Origin: JAGVMG01 sp964461105
GTDB taxonomy: Bacteria; Chlamydiota; Chlamydiia; Chlamydiales; Rhabdochlamydiaceae
Length of the DNA stretch: 16,511 nt
Reading direction: 5' to 3'
Assembly (NCBI GenBank): GCA_964461105.1
Contig: CAYWSY010000041.1
Coordinates: forward strand, 1 to 16,511
Positions within the stretch are counted from its first letter, which is position 1, and every line of letters begins with the position of its first letter. This document shows, in pieces, positions 12,082 through 16,511 of this stretch. A program made the translations under genes and the position numbers. Below the pieces are notes generated by a model. It was not told where the DNA came from and searched no databases. It saw nothing but the letters and a program-made list of their open reading frames with translations.

Positions 12082-12091
12082 TCAATATAAT
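12063..12091 (+). promoter_or_regulatory. sigma70-type promoter of the TPR protein gene
   Basis: TTGAAA (12063-12068), 17 bases, perfect TATAAT (12086-12091). The predicted start is near 12098, about 34 bases before the ATG at 12132. The -35 box lies in the right arm of the inverted repeat at 12031-12081. The mirrored TTGAAA on the minus strand has no -10 partner, so the promoter is one-directional. Confidence 0.65.
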
Positions 12092-12131
12092 ATATTATAT
12101 AAACACAGCATCCACATTAAATAGAGATATT

Positions 12132-12950
12132 ATGAGCGCAAATTCATTAATGGGCCCCCCATCCCCTTATCTTCGTGCGGCCTCGTCCCTATCATCATCT
12201 AGCGAGGACCTTACCCAGTCAAGCTTGCCTGTTAACGCCTGCACAACCAAAACAAATCTCGGATGGATTGCTCACCTTGAAGGCTCTTCACCCCTAGACC
12301 CTCAAATGCATTTTACAGCTGGAACCATGTATTGGATTTATAAGCGCTATGCCCAAGCTGCGGAGCATTATGAAAAAGGGTTTAAATCTGTGCTTAGCAA
12401 TCCTGGATACACTTTTATCGGCCACCCAATCTTCACCTACCATGAGCGGGCAGCGCAGTGTTATCTGGCACTTAAACAATACAGAGAAGCCTCAAACCAT
12501 TTTGGATGCTCTCTAGCCCATGAGCTCGCCCCTTCAGATGAGGCTACTGCAGAAAGGCACATCACAGCTGCTAAATGCTGTTTAGCAATTGATGACTATA
12601 TACAAGCTGCAAACCATTTTAAATCTGCCCTTGGGTTTTACCATGATCTGAAACGAAAAAATAAGACAACTATCAATCTCAACCAACTGCGCATCGATAC
12701 AGCCCACGCCTGCTTGAGAGCTAAAGAATATGCAACTGCGGCAACAATCTTTGAAGATACCATTCAGTCTTTACGCAAAAAAAAGCGTAAAATTCCAATA
12801 ACAGTCTATAAATCAAGTGCACTTGCAAATTATTTTGATAATCAACATGAAAAAGCGATTGCCTTTTTTGAACATTATCAAAAACGCTGTCGGAAACAAG
12901 GTCTGCCTGTTTCAGACGATCACGTTACATTTTTTGCCTTATCACACTGA
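12132..12950 (+). CDS. TPR-type helical repeat protein, effector candidate
   Basis: A 272-residue protein of unknown specific role. Residues 1-40 are Ser/Thr/Pro-rich and disordered in appearance (SSLSSSSED at 18-26), with no hydrophobic signal, the kind of N-terminus seen in type III secreted proteins. Residues 58-255 contain four to five degenerate tetratricopeptide-like helix pairs: AGTMYWIYKRYAQAAEHYEKG (63-83), AAQCYLALKQYREASNHF (107-124), AAKCCLAIDDYIQAANHF (146-163), AHACLRAKEYATAATIFED (191-209) and SALANYFDNQHEKAIAFFE (229-247). These bind protein partners in general. It is monocistronic behind a strong promoter, with a weak SD. Its last 9 bases overlap the convergent pncA. It could equally be an internal chaperone-like TPR protein; secretion is inference. 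Confidence 0.75.
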   Translation: MSANSLMGPPSPYLRAASSLSSSSEDLTQSSLPVNACTTKTNLGWIAHLEGSSPLDPQMHFTAGTMYWIYKRYAQAAEHYEKGFKSVLSNPGYTFIGHPIFTYHERAAQCYLALKQYREASNHFGCSLAHELAPSDEATAERHITAAKCCLAIDDYIQAANHFKSALGFYHDLKRKNKTTINLNQLRIDTAHACLRAKEYATAATIFEDTIQSLRKKKRKIPITVYKSSALANYFDNQHEKAIAFFEHYQKRCRKQGLPVSDDHVTFFALSH

Positions 12951-13550
12951 AGGTGCAATTACCTGCGCGCCTTGTGATGCCATAAGCTCATAAGCGCGCT
13001 TAATATCCCCTGATCTCAACTCAATTCCCCGGCAGGCATCTGCAAGCACCGTTACACGAAACCCCAGTTTGAGAGCATCCATCACAGAATAAAGAACACA
13101 GTAATCCGTTGCCACACCGACGATCACCACTTCATCCACTCCATGGGTTTTAAGATATTCTCCCAATCCGGTTGATTTAAGATGAGCATTGTCATAAAAC
13201 GCGCTATAGCTATCAATCCCTTGATCCGTCCCCTTAAAAAAGCAAAAGCTAATCTGTTCTTTGTGCAAGCCCTCAACCAATTCTGCTCCATACGTAGCGC
13301 GCACACAATGCACAGGCCAAAGAATTTGCTCGATCCCTCCAATTACAACCCGCTCCCCTACACGCCTTCCTGGATGATTGGCTGCAAAACTAACATGATC
13401 TAGCGGATGCCAATCTTGAGTTGCAACTACAAGAGAAAACGATGGGATCAATCGATTAATCACAGAGATGATTTGATCTGCTCCAGGGACTGCTAGTGCA
13501 CCCCCAGGCATAAAATCATGCTGCATATCGACAATGACTAACGCTCGCAT
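12942..13550 (-). CDS. pncA: nicotinamidase
   Basis: A 202-residue isochorismatase-fold hydrolase that deamidates nicotinamide to nicotinate. The catalytic triad is Asp8 (VDMQHDF), Lys106 (FFKGTD) and Cys151 (GVATDYCV). Metal-site residues Asp46 and His48 (TQDWHP) and His81 (WPVHC) are present, as is the cis-peptide region before Cys151. The length is that of bacterial PncA. A GAGGGA site lies within the last bases of pncB, 6 bases upstream, so the two are translated together. Its product is the substrate of the enzyme made by pncB, so the pair makes nicotinate mononucleotide from nicotinamide. The 3' end overlaps the TPR gene by 9 bases. Confidence 0.95.
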   Translation of the reverse strand: MRALVIVDMQHDFMPGGALAVPGADQIISVINRLIPSFSLVVATQDWHPLDHVSFAANHPGRRVGERVVIGGIEQILWPVHCVRATYGAELVEGLHKEQISFCFFKGTDQGIDSYSAFYDNAHLKSTGLGEYLKTHGVDEVVIVGVATDYCVLYSVMDALKLGFRVTVLADACRGIELRSGDIKRAYELMASQGAQVIAPSV

Positions 13551-13556
13551 GGTCCC

Positions 13557-15032
13557 TCATCCCTTCTTAAGAGCACTGATCAAATTCAGCTTCGTTGCAT
13601 AGAGCCTCTCCTCTAACCCAACAAAATAAGGCTGCGGATAGAGGAAACGGCGCACAGCAGGATGGAATTGGGCAAGCTCTAGCTGGGCACTTTTCCGAAT
13701 CTGCGCTAAAGGAGGAGAAGCATAAACACGCTTTCCATTGCGCATCACCGGAATGAGTAAATCCCGGAAGCTCAAAGCTCCATTCACCACGCGAACATTC
13801 GTTGGGTCAAGAGGATCAATCAAACGGCTTTGTTCTTGAGGAGAGTCCAGCACGTCGTAAATTGCATCAGCGCAATTCCCCCTCTCATCAAAATAACGGC
13901 GCACTTGCAAAATGCCTGGATTGGTAACTTTAACAATCTGCTCAGAAATTTTTACCTTATACTCCCACTTCCCCTTCTCATTTTTGATTGCAGAGAGTTT
14001 GTAGACTCCATCGAGCGCCGGCTGATCTTTACCTGTAACCAAATTGGTGCCGACACCCCACAAATTGATTTTTGCTCCTTGATGCTTGAGATCATTGATG
14101 ATCAATTCATCAAGTTCGTTACTCGCCATAATGCGAGCATTAGGAAACCCTTCTGCATCTAGAAGTCTGCGGACCTCAATACTTAAATGAGCAAGATCCC
14201 CCGAATCAATTCTAATACCGATCATCTCACACCCTTTGGCACGCATCCGCTTTGCTGTTACAATCGCTTTTGCAACACCTTGAAGGGTGTGATATGTATC
14301 CACTAAAAAGATGCAATTCTGCGGCATTACCTCTGCCCAAGCATCAAAGGAAGTTTCTTCCTCATCAAATGCCATGATCCAACTGTGTGCATGCGTTCCT
14401 TTGACGGGAATTCCAAACAGCTTGCCTGCCAGCACGCTCGATGTAGAATCACATCCCCCAATAAACGCTGCTCTGCTAGCTGAAAGAGCGCCATCAATCC
14501 CTTGAGCTCTACGCATTCCAAATTCGACGACGGGATCAGATCCTGCGGCGTAGCAAATGCGCGCAGCTTTAGTTGCAATTAACGTCTGGAAATTAATAAT
14601 ATTAAGAAGAGGACTCTCGAGCAATTGTGCGTGGAGGATGGGACCTTGCACACGTACAATGGGCTCATAGGGGAACACAACAGTCCCCTCAGGAACCGCA
14701 TCGATGGAAACGTTAAGAGAAAAGGTGCTTAAATAATCTAAAAATGCAGGCTCGAATAGGCAAGATCCATTCTCTGCTTTTAACCCTTCAAGATATGCGA
14801 GATCTGAAGAAGAATACTTGAAATGATCGAGAAAGTCCAAAGCGGTTTCTAAACCTGCTGCAACAGCAAATCCCCCATTGAACGGTTTTTTACGAAAATT
14901 TAAATGAAATACCGCTTCGCGCTCTGCCATTTTTCGCTTCCAATATCCATATGCCATTGTAAGCTCATAGAGATCGGTTAACAATGTGAGCGAGTCTCTA
15001 TACAAATGATGGGGCAAAGCTGGAGTGTTCAT
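13557..15032 (-). CDS. pncB: nicotinate phosphoribosyltransferase
   Basis: A 491-residue enzyme of the Preiss-Handler pathway: nicotinate plus PRPP (with ATP) gives nicotinate mononucleotide. Diagnostic segments are DLYELTMAYGYWK (20-32), FGMRRAQGIDGA (171-182), GTHAHSWIM (212-220, with His216 at the position of the phosphorylated His), VDTYHTLQGV (244-253), IRIDSGDL (273-280) and WGVGTNLVTG (325-334). Length and order match the larger bacterial and eukaryotic-like form rather than the short E. coli form. The start ATG (15032) has AAGGGA 6 bases upstream and overlaps the stop of the upstream gene (ATGA). Together with pncA it gives the cell NAD salvage from host nicotinamide or nicotinate; the adenylyl transferase and NAD synthetase are not in the window. 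Confidence 0.95.
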   Translation of the reverse strand: MNTPALPHHLYRDSLTLLTDLYELTMAYGYWKRKMAEREAVFHLNFRKKPFNGGFAVAAGLETALDFLDHFKYSSSDLAYLEGLKAENGSCLFEPAFLDYLSTFSLNVSIDAVPEGTVVFPYEPIVRVQGPILHAQLLESPLLNIINFQTLIATKAARICYAAGSDPVVEFGMRRAQGIDGALSASRAAFIGGCDSTSSVLAGKLFGIPVKGTHAHSWIMAFDEEETSFDAWAEVMPQNCIFLVDTYHTLQGVAKAIVTAKRMRAKGCEMIGIRIDSGDLAHLSIEVRRLLDAEGFPNARIMASNELDELIINDLKHQGAKINLWGVGTNLVTGKDQPALDGVYKLSAIKNEKGKWEYKVKISEQIVKVTNPGILQVRRYFDERGNCADAIYDVLDSPQEQSRLIDPLDPTNVRVVNGALSFRDLLIPVMRNGKRVYASPPLAQIRKSAQLELAQFHPAVRRFLYPQPYFVGLEERLYATKLNLISALKKG

Positions 15033-15400
15033 ACCGTTCCCTTATCAGACAAGTCTGGATATTTTTTTAAGAGCTCCGCTTTTTGTTGCTCAAGATACTC
15101 AATTCTCACTTGAATCTGTTGCACCATTTCAAATTCTAAATCTGCTTGCTGAAATGCCCGTTTAGCTTCCTGTTTATAATCTTCCATAAACTGCCAGCGC
15201 ATTCCATCATCCTGATGGCGCGTTGCAGCAGCTTTATATTTATTTTTTAGATCATGGAGCTGCTTTAACTCACGATTGATGTGATCAAGTTCTTCACGAG
15301 GCGTGATAGTTGCCTCAGCGTATAGAGACGGCGTGTGAACAACAGCCAATGCGGAACACAGGCAGAGATACAAAACAGACACCTGACGAGAAACTCCCAT
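15029..15400 (-). CDS. small secreted coiled-coil protein
   Basis: I do not recognise a family. The 123-residue product starts at 15400, chosen over an upstream ATG because AAGGAG lies 5 bases before it. Residues 1-28 are a signal peptide (VSVLYLCLCSALAVV core, cleavage near LYA). The mature part (30-115) is almost wholly charged helix with heptad-like spacing of Leu and aromatic residues (LDHINRELKQLHDLKNKY; QIQVRIEYLEQQKAELLKKY), so a periplasmic coiled coil is likely. The stop codon overlaps the pncB start (ATGA), so it is the first gene of a three-gene unit; whether it has any link with NAD salvage is unclear. It could be a small Skp-like or adhesion-related periplasmic protein, but no specific similarity is claimed. 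Confidence 0.75.
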   Translation of the reverse strand: MGVSRQVSVLYLCLCSALAVVHTPSLYAEATITPREELDHINRELKQLHDLKNKYKAAATRHQDDGMRWQFMEDYKQEAKRAFQQADLEFEMVQQIQVRIEYLEQQKAELLKKYPDLSDKGTV

Positions 15401-15419
15401 TGCATCTCCTTTATGTCTA

Positions 15420-15448
15420 ATTATTATTTCTTGACCTGAGAAATGCAA
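15420..15448 (-). promoter_or_regulatory. candidate promoter of the coiled-coil/pncB/pncA unit
   Basis: On the minus strand TTGCAT (15448-15443) is separated by 17 bases from AATAAT (15425-15420). The predicted start point is near 15413, a few bases before the AAGGAG site. The -35 match is weak (3 of 6), the -10 match good (5 of 6). It overlaps the control region of the divergent exporter gene. Confidence 0.4.
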
Positions 15449-15466
15449 GCAGATAAATAATAAAGT

Positions 15467-16375
15467 ATGGCTCATCATCATTCAGGCTCCTGCTCTCATA
15501 CAGCTCCCAAACATAGCAAAGCGCTCTATCTTGCGATGGTGCTCGCCTTTTTGTTTATGATCATTGAAGTGATCGGCGGTTGGATTGCAAACAGCTTGGC
15601 GCTAATCAGCGATGCGCTCCACATGTTTACCGATGTCGGAGCCCTTGGATTGAGCTTAATTGTGCTCAAGATCGCTCACCTGCCAAGAACCCCAGAAAAA
15701 AGTTACGGATACCACCGAGCTGAAATTTTAGGCGCCCTTGCAAGTGCCCTTTCACTCTGGGCCCTCTGCGGCGTACTTGTGTATGAAGCAATTCTTCGCT
15801 TAATCACCCCTCAACCAGTACAAGGCCCGATTGTCTTTATCATCGCATCAATTGGATTGCTTGCCAATCTCATGATGATGAAAGTCCTTCACGCAGGACA
15901 ATCAGAGAGCATCAATGTCAGAGCTGCATATCTTCACGTTCTCGGTGATCTCTTGGGCAGTGTTGGGGTTATCTTAAGCGGTATCATCCTTTGGTTAACC
16001 GGCTGGTACCTGATCGACCCGATCATTACCATTGTCTTCAGCTTGGCAATTGTCTATGGTTCAGGAAAAATCATTTCAGAAACAATCTCCATCTTAATGG
16101 AATCGACTCCCGCTGGAATCGATCCCATTGCAGTTGAGAAGGACCTGCTCAGCATTCAAGGAGTCAAAGAAGTGCACGATCTGCATATTTGGGCCGTCTC
16201 AATGAAAAAAATCTCTCTAAGTGCGCACCTCGTTGCAGAAAATACCCACAGCGCCCTATCCGAGGCTCATCGCATCCTGAAAGATAACCATGGAATTGAG
16301 CACATGACCATTCAAGTAGAAGATCCCGACCATTTTGAGTCTCAGTACTGCTATGACTGGGATATACCCAAGTGA
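15467..16375 (+). CDS. CDF-family zinc/cation exporter (CzcD/ZitB-like)
   Basis: A 302-residue inner-membrane cation diffusion facilitator. A His-rich N-terminus (MAHHHSGSCSH) is followed by six predicted membrane helices at about 20-38, 43-68, 88-110, 120-140, 153-176 and 182-203, then a cytoplasmic domain (210-290). The transport-site residues are His52 and Asp56 in helix 2 (SDALHMFTD) and His157 and Asp161 in helix 5 (HVLGDLLGS), the H/D set typical of zinc (and cadmium) carriers. HDLHIW (237-242) in the cytoplasmic domain is the usual ferredoxin-like metal-sensing segment. It exports zinc by proton exchange, which may matter for an intracellular bacterium facing host zinc loading. No SD is seen. 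TTGACC (15431-15436) with TAAATA (15454-15459) is a weak promoter that would give an almost leaderless mRNA. Confidence 0.92.
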   Translation: MAHHHSGSCSHTAPKHSKALYLAMVLAFLFMIIEVIGGWIANSLALISDALHMFTDVGALGLSLIVLKIAHLPRTPEKSYGYHRAEILGALASALSLWALCGVLVYEAILRLITPQPVQGPIVFIIASIGLLANLMMMKVLHAGQSESINVRAAYLHVLGDLLGSVGVILSGIILWLTGWYLIDPIITIVFSLAIVYGSGKIISETISILMESTPAGIDPIAVEKDLLSIQGVKEVHDLHIWAVSMKKISLSAHLVAENTHSALSEAHRILKDNHGIEHMTIQVEDPDHFESQYCYDWDIPK

Positions 16376-16511
16376 ACTCGAAAGTTTGATTTTGGGCGGC
16401 GCGAAAGATCCCGCGGTTGGGCGATCGTAAAGTTAGCTGTGTCCATGGACACAGCGCTCGAGTTTGGACAAATCTCGCTACCCAACTTTAATTCAATCGT
16501 CCTTCGGCGAT
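16376..16511. other. terminal noncoding stretch, possible dispersed repeat
   Basis: The last 136 bases look different from the surrounding genes: richer in CG dinucleotides (GGCGGCGCG, CCGCGG, CGATCG, TTCGGCG), with several short self-complementary segments. TAAAGTT (16428-16434) and AACTTTA (16484-16490) pair around the 20-base palindrome at 16436-16455, flanked by CGAT/ATCG, so a longer imperfect stem is possible. One minus-strand frame is open but matches nothing I recognise. It may be an intergenic repeat element cut by the window edge. Confidence 0.35.
16436..16455. repeat. 20-base perfect palindrome
   Basis: GCTGTGTCCATGGACACAGC reads the same on both strands. It lies 60 bases after the exporter gene. 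As RNA it would form a 9-10 bp hairpin with almost no loop and no T run, so a terminator role is doubtful; a protein-binding site or the core of a dispersed repeat fits better. Confidence 0.85.

Noticed and set aside
16376..16511. Partial minus-strand gene entering from the right edge.
   Set aside because: One frame is open for about 40-50 codons, but it runs into the 3' end of the exporter gene, has no recognisable motif and consists largely of palindromic sequence.
1..16511. tRNA, rRNA, phage genes or riboswitches.
   Set aside because: I saw no cloverleaf with a TTCRA-type T-loop followed by an acceptor stem, no rRNA words, no phage structural or integrase genes and no recognisable riboswitch core; only a covariance-model scan could exclude short RNAs.

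Overview
The window looks like accessory chromosome from a host-associated, probably intracellular bacterium. My best guess is a Chlamydia-related organism (phylum Chlamydiota, environmental families), with a Legionella-like bacterium as the alternative. The reasons are a MOMP-type beta-barrel ending in Phe, a putative clan CE (Ulp1/ChlaDub-like) cysteine protease, a Ser-rich TPR protein resembling an effector, an NAD salvage pair, and many genes with weak or absent Shine-Dalgarno (SD) sites. This placement is inferred from gene content; no rRNA or other phylogenetic marker is present.

Left part (1-2826): a noncoding flank is followed by an IS200/IS605-type element (about 226-1852). Its tnpA is broken by a one-base frameshift and by loss of the second His of the HUH motif. 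Its tnpB is intact, with all RuvC and zinc-finger residues. The right end of the element sits on the stop codon of a convergent gene, an unusual fusion of a YchJ-like/SEC-C module to a complete peptide deformylase.

Middle part (2967-7436): a soluble MprF-type aminoacyl-transferase domain protein and a SyrP/TauD-type Fe(II)/2-oxoglutarate oxygenase lie 2 bases apart and probably work together. They are followed by the most striking gene of the window: a secreted protein with fourteen tandem 9-residue units of consensus E-F-H-x-[LF]-E-D-L-x, a short Cys-rich linker and a C-terminal GH130-like five-bladed beta-propeller. It converges, with a 26-base overlap, on the putative clan CE protease, which has its own good promoter.

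Porin/oxidation cluster (7643-12007): an outer-membrane beta-barrel, a secreted protein with an internal duplication, a glucose-dehydrogenase-like SDR, a GMC flavoprotein oxidoreductase and a YggU-family protein are closely spaced in one direction and look like one transcription unit behind a candidate promoter at 7586-7614. It ends at an almost perfect 51-base, all-AT inverted repeat whose right arm contains the -35 box of the next promoter, which drives a TPR protein gene.

Right part (12942-16375): on the minus strand, a small secreted coiled-coil protein, pncB and pncA form an overlapping unit that converts nicotinamide to nicotinate mononucleotide. A CDF zinc/cation exporter diverges from it. 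The last 136 bases carry a 20-base perfect palindrome in sequence of different character, possibly a dispersed repeat.
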